From the NCBI GenBank assembly GCA_017616975.1, contig JAFZXC010000027.1, forward strand, positions 1 through 32,609: DNA of 32,609 nucleotides, given 5' to 3'. The DNA is from Alphaproteobacteria bacterium. Its GTDB lineage: Bacteria > Pseudomonadota > Alphaproteobacteria > Rs-D84. This document shows, piece by piece, positions 16,486-23,830 of the stretch. The notes below the pieces were generated by a model, which was not told where the DNA came from, searched no databases, and worked only from the letters and a program-made list of their open reading frames with translations. Both the position numbers and the translations under genes were made by a program. Each line of letters starts with the position of its first letter. Position 1 is the stretch's first letter.

Positions 16486-17352
16486 TTATTCTTCGCTGTT
16501 GTAATTCAACAAATCATACTTCACGATATAGTTAAATGACAAACCAATCATCAGGTTGCTGCCATAAACATCTTCTGCGCGTGATTTTGCAATACGATAT
16601 TGCACATATGGTCCCAACGTAAAATTGTTCCATAAATTTGTATCCATACGTAATTCTGCACTGAAATCACGTTTCAAATCAGTATCTTCATATGCAGAAT
16701 AAGTTAGATATTCACGATAATATCCATTCGTTGAAATTTTAACCCCGTCACGAATCGCATATTCCAAACGCCAACCTGCTTCAACTGCGCCCTTGTTCAC
16801 CGGATTGTCGGTATATGTAAAGTCATATTCATATAACCCAGTCAAATAAAGACTTTTTATAACGGGATGATCAAAAAGCGATAAACCGGCATTCATACGC
16901 ACAACATTTAAACGTGGCGAACCAGCATTTGGCACAAATTCAGTTTGATATGACGCACGTGCCAACGGCCCAAATTTTAAATCACCAAAATGCCAACGTG
17001 CCCATGCCAAATCAGACGACAACAAAAATTTATCAGCGTTTTCATTAGTAATTCTGTCGCCATCATACGGTTGAATTGTCGTTTTACCGTATTCCATGAA
17101 CAAACTGTTATCCCAACTTAAATCGCCGACACGGTATTGCAACGCAGTGTCCCAAACACCCTTGATAAATTCTTGGTCGTCGGCACGCAGTGCGGTGACA
17201 GGCGAATCTTGATAGTGTTTTGCATTACGAACCGAAGTCTTAGATAAATCCAATCCAATGCGTCGAATGTCCAGATATAATTCACGATTATCATCTGCGT
17301 TGGCAACAAATGGCAACATTAACAAAAACAACGACAAAAATACTTTTTTCAT
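16486..17352 (-). CDS. exported beta-rich outer-membrane protein, unknown
   Basis: 288 aa with a clear signal peptide (1-19, ending VANA). The mature part alternates polar and aromatic residues in strands (LQYRVGDLSWDNSLFMEYG, SLYLTGLYEYDFTY, FTLGPYVQYRIA, LMIGLSFNYIVKYDLL) and reads like a barrel of 10-12 strands. No Cys and no catalytic motif are seen. The last strand is followed by NYNSEE rather than a terminal Phe. ATG 17352 has an AAAGGGCGGA site just upstream. It is the last of three genes in a minus-strand operon. The family is not recognised; a porin or an OMP assembly client is possible. Confidence 0.7.
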   Translation of the reverse strand: MKKVFLSLFLLMLPFVANADDNRELYLDIRRIGLDLSKTSVRNAKHYQDSPVTALRADDQEFIKGVWDTALQYRVGDLSWDNSLFMEYGKTTIQPYDGDRITNENADKFLLSSDLAWARWHFGDLKFGPLARASYQTEFVPNAGSPRLNVVRMNAGLSLFDHPVIKSLYLTGLYEYDFTYTDNPVNKGAVEAGWRLEYAIRDGVKISTNGYYREYLTYSAYEDTDLKRDFSAELRMDTNLWNNFTLGPYVQYRIAKSRAEDVYGSNLMIGLSFNYIVKYDLLNYNSEE

Positions 17353-17365
17353 TATCCGCCCTTTT

Positions 17366-18013
17366 CTATTTCCATATACGCATCATGTCGTCGGCCGCCG
17401 CCGTGCGCCAACCGCCATTACGCAATGCGATAGTTATCAAAGCCCGTGATGCAGACGGTAATTCAACCGTCACAGATTTTCCATTAATATATTTTGTCGT
17501 AATATCAATGCGTTCATTGCGCATAATTTTATTCAAATCCGCCCAATCAGCAATAGCATCATCGCTCAAATTAATCTGGGCAACGAACATATCCACAGAC
17601 GTTCCATCGTTCAACCAATTTTGAATTTCGTTTTCAATCATCCATGCCCGTGCAGCCACTTTATCAATAGTCATTGTGATTTTTGCCGAATATGCAGTAT
17701 TAGAAATTTTTTCGTTATCGATACTGGTCGCAGAAATCAAATTCACCAAATCAGCACTTTTTGCGGCACGTATCACAGGAACCAATTGATCCGACATTGC
17801 ATACGGAGATAATTTATCAATCAAAATTTGACGTCTGGCATCATTTATCGCCATTGTTTTTGCGGTCTGGGACGTATCACTTGTCATATTAACATGCGCC
17901 ACCCCAACAAGTTCCGCAGCGCCCGCAACACCGACAAAAAACCAAGATAACAAAAATCCAAGAAATCTTTTCATATTGCACATATTAAACATAAAAAGTT
18001 TTATCTGCAACAT
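17366..18013 (-). CDS. exported protein of unknown function (operon middle gene)
   Basis: The ATG at 18013 overlaps the preceding stop by one base (TGATG), implying coupled translation and a 215-aa product. An in-frame ATG at 17974 (MKRFLGFLLSWFFVGVAGAAE) gives a more ordinary signal peptide and 201 aa, but has no Shine-Dalgarno; the true start is open. The mature protein begins with a beta strand, then TAKTMAINDARRQILIDKL, a helix-with-AR layout reminiscent of the N-terminal domain of FlgT-like periplasmic proteins; this is only a loose resemblance. No catalytic motif or Cys is seen in the mature part. It is probably periplasmic and linked to the two flanking barrel proteins. Confidence 0.65.
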   Translation of the reverse strand: MLQIKLFMFNMCNMKRFLGFLLSWFFVGVAGAAELVGVAHVNMTSDTSQTAKTMAINDARRQILIDKLSPYAMSDQLVPVIRAAKSADLVNLISATSIDNEKISNTAYSAKITMTIDKVAARAWMIENEIQNWLNDGTSVDMFVAQINLSDDAIADWADLNKIMRNERIDITTKYINGKSVTVELPSASRALITIALRNGGWRTAAADDMMRIWK

Positions 18014-19539
18014 CAAAACTTTGCATCAATTCCAATACGAATACCCATCGATTTATATATGGAATCGATTTCCTTGCTTGATTTGCAAACCCAACCATGA
18101 CAGTCAGATTCCAATTGCACGATTTTAAGTGCCGTTGCATCCCCCGTCGTCGGATTTAACATTTCTTGTTCCGTATGACCGGCATTTTGCCATTCTTGTA
18201 ATCTGGAATTATAAAGTGCGGTATAGTATTGCGGATTAAGATACGTGTTTGCATCGGCACCGCTGACCGTATAATAGTCATACGTCAAACCCAACGATAA
18301 TGCGATATTATTTGTAATCGCCGTCTTCCAATTTGCCGCCAATCCCAAATGAAATGCAGAAAACATACTGGCAGAATCTTCTACACTTTTCGGGTGTTGC
18401 CAATCTGGACGATACGGTTGATCACCGGTTGATTTATAACCCGGAAAGCCAAGTTCCACACGACCGTTCACACTGTTGTTTTGATTTATATCATACAACA
18501 TATCAAATGCGATATATGGGCCCGACCATTCTGTTTCATAAGAATGCGTGACTCCGGATTGTTCATAATAATAGGAATTTCCCGCATAGACATATGAATA
18601 TCCGGCCGGCACTTGAATTCTGTCGTTTGAATCAATAACGCCGTCACCATTAGTATCACTGCGATCAACGATACCCGGCGTATCACCAAATGCGGTGTTA
18701 TAGAAAATCAATACTGGGTCACACTGAATTTCGCCATTACCAAACGAAAAACAAGAATTTGCACCATTTAATGTGTCAATCATAAGCCCGAAATTATTTT
18801 TCGTTTCCAATTTATACTTAAAATACCGATAACCAATCGATGGCGTTATTTTCACATTTCCCCAACGCCAAAAATCCGTCAACCCAAAGCCGATATTGAA
18901 TCCCAACAAATTTCCATCTTTGCTGGCGCCGGTTGATAATGCATGTCCAACCTGGGTCACGATGGCACCACTGCCCCCGTCTTGCCATTCTTCGACAAGA
19001 TATCCACCATTTGTAATATCGTCGTCGTTCATGGTTGATTCACCCCATTGCATACCGTATTTAAACCCGGCATCAACCTGCATTTTTGTTTTACCCAAAT
19101 CGAACACATAACCACCGTTCAAATCTAAAACATTCCACGCAACATTGTTATACGACAGTATGGAATTAGCGGTGTTTACCATCTCTATTTTCCACATGGC
19201 ACTTTCGTGCGTAATGCCACCATTGACAAAGAAACCTTTTTTCGCAGAACCAGACTGTTTCTGGGAACTTTGCGTTTGGTTTTGGACCGAATTAGTATTG
19301 CGGTATGGTTGCGCAGCATACGTTTGCCCATAAGTATTTGATGTTGTGTAATTATTATAGCCCACACTGGATGCATAATTCTGGGTTCCAGATGTCGTAT
19401 AAGATGCGCTTTGGCCATAACGATATTGGGCCGGTTGATATGCGGCACCCGTATAATACGTCCCCGCCGCACCAGCATTTCCAGAAAAGCCCAATAAAAC
19501 AAGACAATTCAACAAGATATATTTATGAAAATGTGACAA
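18013..19539 (-). CDS. outer-membrane beta-barrel-like protein with a Ca-binding-type loop
   Basis: 508 aa. TTG 19539 is the start, with a GGGGGGA ribosome site six bases upstream. The signal peptide (1-25) is followed by a low-complexity region rich in Tyr, Gln, Ser, Thr and Asn (26-100) and a strand-rich barrel (~101-508) ending GIRIGIDAKF. Residues 295-306 (DTNGDGVIDSND) match an EF-hand/dockerin calcium loop at positions 1, 3, 5, 8, 9 and 12. Some segments (MQWGES, YRYFKYKLET, PDWQHP) faintly recall omptin-type barrels, but I cannot place the omptin catalytic residues, so protease activity is not claimed. It is the first gene of the three-gene operon. Confidence 0.7.
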   Translation of the reverse strand: MSHFHKYILLNCLVLLGFSGNAGAAGTYYTGAAYQPAQYRYGQSASYTTSGTQNYASSVGYNNYTTSNTYGQTYAAQPYRNTNSVQNQTQSSQKQSGSAKKGFFVNGGITHESAMWKIEMVNTANSILSYNNVAWNVLDLNGGYVFDLGKTKMQVDAGFKYGMQWGESTMNDDDITNGGYLVEEWQDGGSGAIVTQVGHALSTGASKDGNLLGFNIGFGLTDFWRWGNVKITPSIGYRYFKYKLETKNNFGLMIDTLNGANSCFSFGNGEIQCDPVLIFYNTAFGDTPGIVDRSDTNGDGVIDSNDRIQVPAGYSYVYAGNSYYYEQSGVTHSYETEWSGPYIAFDMLYDINQNNSVNGRVELGFPGYKSTGDQPYRPDWQHPKSVEDSASMFSAFHLGLAANWKTAITNNIALSLGLTYDYYTVSGADANTYLNPQYYTALYNSRLQEWQNAGHTEQEMLNPTTGDATALKIVQLESDCHGWVCKSSKEIDSIYKSMGIRIGIDAKF

Positions 19540-19570
19540 TTTATCCCCCCAAAAATAACCTATTTATCAT

Positions 19571-19598
19571 ATTTTATCACAAAAGGGTTGAAAAACAA
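19571..19598 (-). promoter_or_regulatory. candidate promoter of the barrel operon
   Basis: On the minus strand, TTGTTT (19598-19593) is followed after 16 bp by TAAAAT (19576-19571). An alternative -10, TATGAT, lies at 19571-19566. It physically overlaps the candidate tRNA promoter on the other strand, so the two polymerases would interfere. Confidence 0.4.
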
Positions 19599-19616
19599 AA
19601 TACTTCTTGCAACAAT
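19588..19616 (+). promoter_or_regulatory. candidate promoter of tRNA-Leu
   Basis: TTGAAA (19588-19593), a 17-bp spacer and AACAAT (19611-19616), followed by a GC-rich start region (GTGTCGGC). Initiation near 19623 would leave a short 5' extension for RNase P to remove. The -10 matches the consensus at four of six positions. Confidence 0.4.
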
Positions 19617-19641
19617 GTGTCGGCAACAAATCCCAAGGTAT

Positions 19642-19726
19642 GCGACCATGGCGGAATTGGTATACGCGCAGCACTAAGGATGCTGTGGAGAAATCCTTGG
19701 GGGTTCAAGTCCCCCTGGTCGCACCA
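19642..19726 (+). tRNA. tRNA-Leu, anticodon AAG
   Basis: 85 nt with encoded CCA. Acceptor GCGACCA/TGGTCGC, D-stem GCG/CGC with GG in the loop, anticodon stem CAGCA/TGCTG (19669-19673/19681-19685), loop CTAAGGA, T-arm GGGGG/CCCCC with TTCAAGT. The class II variable arm has a GGA/TCC stem (19687-19696), and the discriminator is A. All this fits leucine. The anticodon at 19676-19678 is AAG, which decodes CUU directly, or CUU/CUC/CUA if A34 becomes inosine. Bacteria normally use GAG here. Confidence 0.93.
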
Positions 19727-19767
19727 AAATCCACGTAAAATTTATATCAAAAATAAGCATTTTATGC

Positions 19768-19795
19768 TTGCTACCTGCTTTAAATTTGCTAGAAT
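19768..19795 (+). promoter_or_regulatory. promoter of the Cys-rich/lipoprotein locus
   Basis: TTGCTA (19768-19773), 16 bp, TAGAAT (19790-19795). Initiation near 19802 leaves only about five bases before ATG 19807, so the first mRNA would be nearly leaderless. It could drive all five genes to 27637, since no terminator was seen in between. Confidence 0.55.
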
Positions 19796-19806
19796 TCATA
19801 CAGAGA

Positions 19807-22800
19807 ATGAAAAAAATTGGGCTGATTTTCGCTGGGTGCCTTGCGTTTATTGGGGTTTATGGCGCACACGCAGAAGATGCCGGCGACGCTGCGCGCGCCG
19901 CAATTCGTCGTGCATCGTCGGGTATTACCGCAAATCAAAGCCGCCAAAAATCAAGCGATACTGTATCTGGAACAAATGCAATACGTGGAAACACCACGAC
20001 TGCAACCCATGCCACACAAAATGTTCGTGGCCGCAATACCACCACACAAAATCGCACTCAAAATGTTGTTGAACGGGTGTCCAATACGACTCCACGCACC
20101 ACCGGCAACGTTGTATCACGTGCCACGGTTGCATCCGTTGCGCCCCGCACGACAACACCAACGACTACAAATACGACACGTTCTGCGACACGTTCGGGAA
20201 CATCTTCGGTCCAAGGTAAATCGGCATCTCGTTCAGTCGCACGTTCCGGAACAAATGACACTGTCACCCGTGACGATATACTGAACCGCAACTATTCCAA
20301 ATGCAAAACGGTCTTTTTTGATTGCATGGACGAATTCTGTGCGAACAAAGATTCCCAGTTAAAACGTTGTGCTTGTTCATCCCGCATAAATGAATTTGAT
20401 GCCGTCAAAAAACAATTGGATGCAGCCGAAGATAAAATGCTTGATTTCAACCAACGTCTTTTGACGGTCAGCATGGAAAAAGAAGACGCCGAAGCATTAT
20501 CTGTCGCAACCGAAGGGGAAACGGCGTATCTTGCCACCACAGACAAATCCGATTCCAAGAAAACGCTTGATGCAATTGCACAAAAGTTAAAGACCAATTT
20601 TGATACCAGTTCATTTAACAGCGATCTAAACGTGTTATCTTGGTCGCTGAACATGGACAGTGCATTTGACAATGTTGATTCTTTGTTGGGCGCATCGACA
20701 ACGACCAAATCTGGCACTGAATTATACTCTGCGGCATTGCCGGTTTGTCGGCAAATGGCTGCCGAAGTTTGTGCTGAATCCGACATATCCCTGGCCGAAG
20801 GGGGATATCTGGCATTAATCGAACAAGACTGCAACACCGTTGCTAAAACATATAAAACCCAGGCGGCCCAGGCACGATCCAAGGTACTGGAAGGTAGCGC
20901 CCTGCTTGACATGTCACGTTTGGATGTTTATCAAAAACGCAATTCGGACGACATCTTGACCTGTAAAAGAAAGATGTTAGACATGTTGACTGATTCAACG
21001 ATATGTGGCGAAAATTTAAGCAAATGTTTGGATACTACGGGAAAATATATCGATCCAGCCACAGGCGAAGTGTTCTTGAAACCAGAATTGGTCGAATTAA
21101 GCAATTTGCTGACACGCCCAGACGACGGTTCAACATGGACATCGATGGCTAAAAATTCTGCATTTGTATCGTTCTTGGATTCGAAAAAGAAGTTTTTGGA
21201 ACCGGCGATGGAAAACTGTGAAAACATTGCCGATGATGTATGGGACGGTTTTGTCGAAGACGCTTTGGCACAAATCAAATTGGCCCAAGAACAGAAATTA
21301 AACGACGTCCGTCAAAGCTGCACCGTATTAACCGCCCAATGTTTAGCCGAAGCCGAAGAATCAATCACACAATTTGATGCCCGTGCTTTGTCGGTATTTG
21401 GCATTGATGCCGACCGGACAAAAAACGCTATGTGTGCAGATGTTATTCAATCTTGTACGGCATTATTGAACACTACGAACGACAACGGCAACACATGGAA
21501 CAGTGGTGTGGCCGACATAACACTTGCCACGACATACGAAACACTTATGCAGACCTGTCGCCAGGTGGGACGTGCATGTATTATCCAGGTATGCACATCA
21601 ACATCTGGGAATTTTGGGTTATGCGAAAACATATCGACATCGGTCAACCGCAAAACAATTATCAATCGTAATGCTTGCTGGCAAGATGTTGTCGACTGTA
21701 TCGCAAATGCCGGCGACACTGCAATTAACGACATTATTGAAAAGCAACTTGGGTTTGGTGCGAACGCTGCAAATTCATCAATAAACTTTTATGACTATCT
21801 GTATGGTTCGTACACGCTTGCGAACAACGACAATACCGCATCATGCACCACCGATGGTAATTCAAGTTGTGTGTACGATATTTGTGCCGACAAATGCACC
21901 AGCACCAGCGACAAAGTCGAATGCCGCAAGTGCCGTTTGGCTGAACGCATCTGGGGTAATTGCGAAACAAGTCCTGCAACGATATTACTTGGCGCAACCC
22001 AGCACAACCAAATCAAACAGGGTCCATCAGACGAACAAACATTGTTGTATTGGTTTGCGACAAATACCGGTACCGAAAACGCCCTGGACAACTGTCGCGA
22101 CACGACATGCCCGGTTGGATACACATCAATCGACGGTGTTTGCGTTCACTCTTCGGATATGTGCGTAACGTCATACGCCCAACAAAACACTGATGACAAT
22201 CTTACCATGTGCTCTCTCGACACAAGAAGTTATCCGTCGTTCAATGATTCAAGCAAATTCCGTTGCATGTGTTGCGACATCGCCAACAAAGATACCGCTG
22301 GCAATTGTTGCGACAACGGCAGGTTCATTTATGCAAAATTTGAAACGGCCGGGATTTTCCCGAACGATTCTTATATCCGGTTTTGTTCGGCAACTGGCAA
22401 CGGCACGGTTATAACCGAACCATATATGGATGACACCGGTGGTTCTTTGGGACGTTATCATGTTTTAATCTGTGATGGTGCAAACGCCCAATCTGGACGT
22501 ACCGCCGGGACAGTGTATATTGATTCCGGTGGACAACCAATGTGCAACGGGACATTGGTTGACGTACTGGTTTATCCATACACGGAAAACGGGGTCAAAA
22601 AATATAACTTCTATTACCAGTCGCCAACATACAATACTTTTGTTTCCGACGTGATAATGGATCGTGACTTAAATCAATACAAGTGGATGGATTATACCTA
22701 CCCCAGCATCACGAATTATGGATGTTTCGACGAAACGACCCGGGACAGCTGCTCTTTGGACCCGATTATTTCCGGGGACGGCAGTGGGACCAACAATCTG

Positions 22801-22833
22801 TTGGGTGAATGGTCGGTAGCTTTTACACAATAA
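19807..22833 (+). CDS. large secreted Cys-rich protein, unknown
   Basis: 1008 aa from ATG 19807; an in-frame TTG at 19768 lies in the -35 box and is rejected. A signal peptide (1-22, ending AHAE) is followed by a low-complexity Thr/Arg/Asn/Ser-rich region (~25-155). The remainder is a mix of long helices (~160-530) and Cys-rich beta segments, with about 44 Cys after the signal peptide, many as spaced pairs (CKTVFFDC, RCACSS, RCMCCDIANK, GNCCDNG). This implies many disulfides and therefore an extracytoplasmic location. No enzyme motif or sorting signal was recognised. The C-terminus (PIISGDGSG...WSVAFTQ) reappears as a degraded copy at 23727-23792. It is the first gene of a five-gene exported locus. 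Adhesin or surface-layer roles are guesses. Confidence 0.75.
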   Translation: MKKIGLIFAGCLAFIGVYGAHAEDAGDAARAAIRRASSGITANQSRQKSSDTVSGTNAIRGNTTTATHATQNVRGRNTTTQNRTQNVVERVSNTTPRTTGNVVSRATVASVAPRTTTPTTTNTTRSATRSGTSSVQGKSASRSVARSGTNDTVTRDDILNRNYSKCKTVFFDCMDEFCANKDSQLKRCACSSRINEFDAVKKQLDAAEDKMLDFNQRLLTVSMEKEDAEALSVATEGETAYLATTDKSDSKKTLDAIAQKLKTNFDTSSFNSDLNVLSWSLNMDSAFDNVDSLLGASTTTKSGTELYSAALPVCRQMAAEVCAESDISLAEGGYLALIEQDCNTVAKTYKTQAAQARSKVLEGSALLDMSRLDVYQKRNSDDILTCKRKMLDMLTDSTICGENLSKCLDTTGKYIDPATGEVFLKPELVELSNLLTRPDDGSTWTSMAKNSAFVSFLDSKKKFLEPAMENCENIADDVWDGFVEDALAQIKLAQEQKLNDVRQSCTVLTAQCLAEAEESITQFDARALSVFGIDADRTKNAMCADVIQSCTALLNTTNDNGNTWNSGVADITLATTYETLMQTCRQVGRACIIQVCTSTSGNFGLCENISTSVNRKTIINRNACWQDVVDCIANAGDTAINDIIEKQLGFGANAANSSINFYDYLYGSYTLANNDNTASCTTDGNSSCVYDICADKCTSTSDKVECRKCRLAERIWGNCETSPATILLGATQHNQIKQGPSDEQTLLYWFATNTGTENALDNCRDTTCPVGYTSIDGVCVHSSDMCVTSYAQQNTDDNLTMCSLDTRSYPSFNDSSKFRCMCCDIANKDTAGNCCDNGRFIYAKFETAGIFPNDSYIRFCSATGNGTVITEPYMDDTGGSLGRYHVLICDGANAQSGRTAGTVYIDSGGQPMCNGTLVDVLVYPYTENGVKKYNFYYQSPTYNTFVSDVIMDRDLNQYKWMDYTYPSITNYGCFDETTRDSCSLDPIISGDGSGTNNLLGEWSVAFTQ

Positions 22834-22851
22834 CAAAGGATGGCGAGAATG
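22765..22851 (+). repeat. duplication boundary, copy 1
   Basis: The end of the Cys-rich gene (ATTATTTCCGGGGACGGC at 22765-22782) plus the junction GGATGGCGAGAATG (22838-22851) and the AAAACCAAAAGGACA leader of the first lipoprotein gene. Copy 2 is at 23730-23809, at the same relative place before the second lipoprotein gene. Confidence 0.8.
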
Positions 22852-22872
22852 CAAAAACCAAAAGGACATAAA

Positions 22873-23721
22873 ATGAAACTTAGTAAAAAAATGTTTTATA
22901 AAATCAAACGCTTGATTCCAATGATGGGACTGGCGGGTTTAACCACATTGCCAATCGCATGTGAAGATCCAGAACAGGAAGCAGAATTGCTTGCGGAAGC
23001 AAAACGTGGCTTTCCCGGCGACAAGGATTCAACTACAACGAAAACGGACACGACAAACAACGTCAGTGTGCCTTTTTCTACACACGAATTCACTCAGATC
23101 TTTGGTGACGAATTGGTACAATATATACAAACTTTTATTGCTACGATTGAAACACAGGCCAAAGATTCAACCGTTGATACCATTTATATGGTACCAAATG
23201 GAAATTGGGAAGATGTTGATAAGATTGGTATATTCCGCATTCGTGATTTGTTCTTGCAACCTGCAACGGAAATTTCTCCAAAGGTTCATGGTCGTGGTGA
23301 TTTTAATTTTAAATTGGGCGAAGCGACCAAGACCCCTGCGGACAGTCTATGGTTTACTGAAAAGGGTTGGACAATTAACAAAAAATATCATGGCATACCA
23401 CGTGATATTGAAATCAAGTTTAATAGAGACAATCATATTCCAGCCATTACAAACTATATACCTTATTTCACAAACGATTCTACTGTTCGTGCAATATACC
23501 TGGTTCCAGAAGGACATTGGACTGATTTTAACCATTATACCATTCCGTCTTTCCGAACATTCTTGCAACAGCAAGTTGAACTTTCACCAAAAATTCATGG
23601 TCGTGGTGATTTCGACTTTAAATTGGGTGAAGCGTCCAAGGTTCCACAAGACAGTATTTGGATTACACAACAGGGTTGGACGATTAACAAAGCGTACCAA
23701 AACAACCAAAACCAGAAATAA
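22873..23721 (+). CDS. repeat lipoprotein 1 (two ~75-aa repeats, RGD in each)
   Basis: 282 aa from ATG 22873, set by AAAAGGA six bases upstream. The first 27 residues look like a lipoprotein signal ending LPIAC (the -3 residue is Pro, not the usual Leu), followed by acidic CEDPEQEAE. A Thr/Asp/Lys-rich linker follows. Two copies of one domain then occur (from 23164 and from 23476). Each begins DSTV..IY(M/L)VP.G.W, contains SPK(V/I)HGRGDF.FKLGEA and closes with GWTINK. No known family was recognised. An in-frame ATG at 22840 would add 11 residues (MARMQKPKGHK), a stretch also preserved in the next gene. It is a likely membrane-anchored surface or periplasmic protein. Confidence 0.75.
   Translation: MKLSKKMFYKIKRLIPMMGLAGLTTLPIACEDPEQEAELLAEAKRGFPGDKDSTTTKTDTTNNVSVPFSTHEFTQIFGDELVQYIQTFIATIETQAKDSTVDTIYMVPNGNWEDVDKIGIFRIRDLFLQPATEISPKVHGRGDFNFKLGEATKTPADSLWFTEKGWTINKKYHGIPRDIEIKFNRDNHIPAITNYIPYFTNDSTVRAIYLVPEGHWTDFNHYTIPSFRTFLQQQVELSPKIHGRGDFDFKLGEASKVPQDSIWITQQGWTINKAYQNNQNQK
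23164..23388 (+). repeat. repeat domain copy 1a
   Basis: 75 residues from DSTVDTIYMVP to GWTINKKY, containing SPKVHGRGDFNFKLGEA. First of five copies at 23164-25117. Confidence 0.9.
23476..23697 (+). repeat. repeat domain copy 1b
   Basis: 74 residues from DSTVRAIYLVP to GWTINKAY, containing SPKIHGRGDFDFKLGEA. It is closer to copy 2b than to copy 1a in its opening (TVRAIYLVP) and closing (INKAY) segments, so the two-domain gene existed before it was duplicated. Confidence 0.9.
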
Positions 23722-23726
23722 TATCA

Positions 23727-23792
23727 CCTATTATTTCTGGGGACGGCGGTTTTTGGTCCGTTGACGAAAGGTTGGAAAGGTGTGACCAATAA
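23727..23792 (+). pseudogene. 21-codon ghost of the Cys-rich gene's 3' end
   Basis: Between lipoprotein genes 1 and 2 a frame reads PIISGDGGFWSVDERLERCDQ and stops at TAA (23790-23792). The intact upstream gene ends PIISGDG...GEWSVAFTQ and TAA. The matching DNA (18-bp block differing at one base, then a diverged middle, then ...CAATAAC) shows that it derives from the same type of 3' end. It has no start of its own and is a scar of tandem duplication or of recombination with a paralogous locus. Confidence 0.75.
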
Positions 23793-23809
23793 CCCGGATG
23801 GCGAGAATG
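23730..23809 (+). repeat. duplication boundary, copy 2
   Basis: ATTATTTCTGGGGACGGC (23730-23747) and GGATGGCGAGAATG (23796-23809), matching copy 1 at 22765-22851 with offsets of 965 and 958 bases. It includes the ghost fragment and the leader of lipoprotein gene 2. Confidence 0.8.
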
Positions 23810-23830
23810 AGAAAACCAAAAGGACAAAAA

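Noticed and set aside
18013-19539. Naming the 508-aa barrel as an omptin protease
   Set aside because: Only a few short segments look similar, and the catalytic Asp/His positions could not be placed.
19305-20072. 255-codon frame crossing the tRNA
   Set aside because: It runs through the tRNA-Leu gene and two better-supported coding regions; a chance frame.
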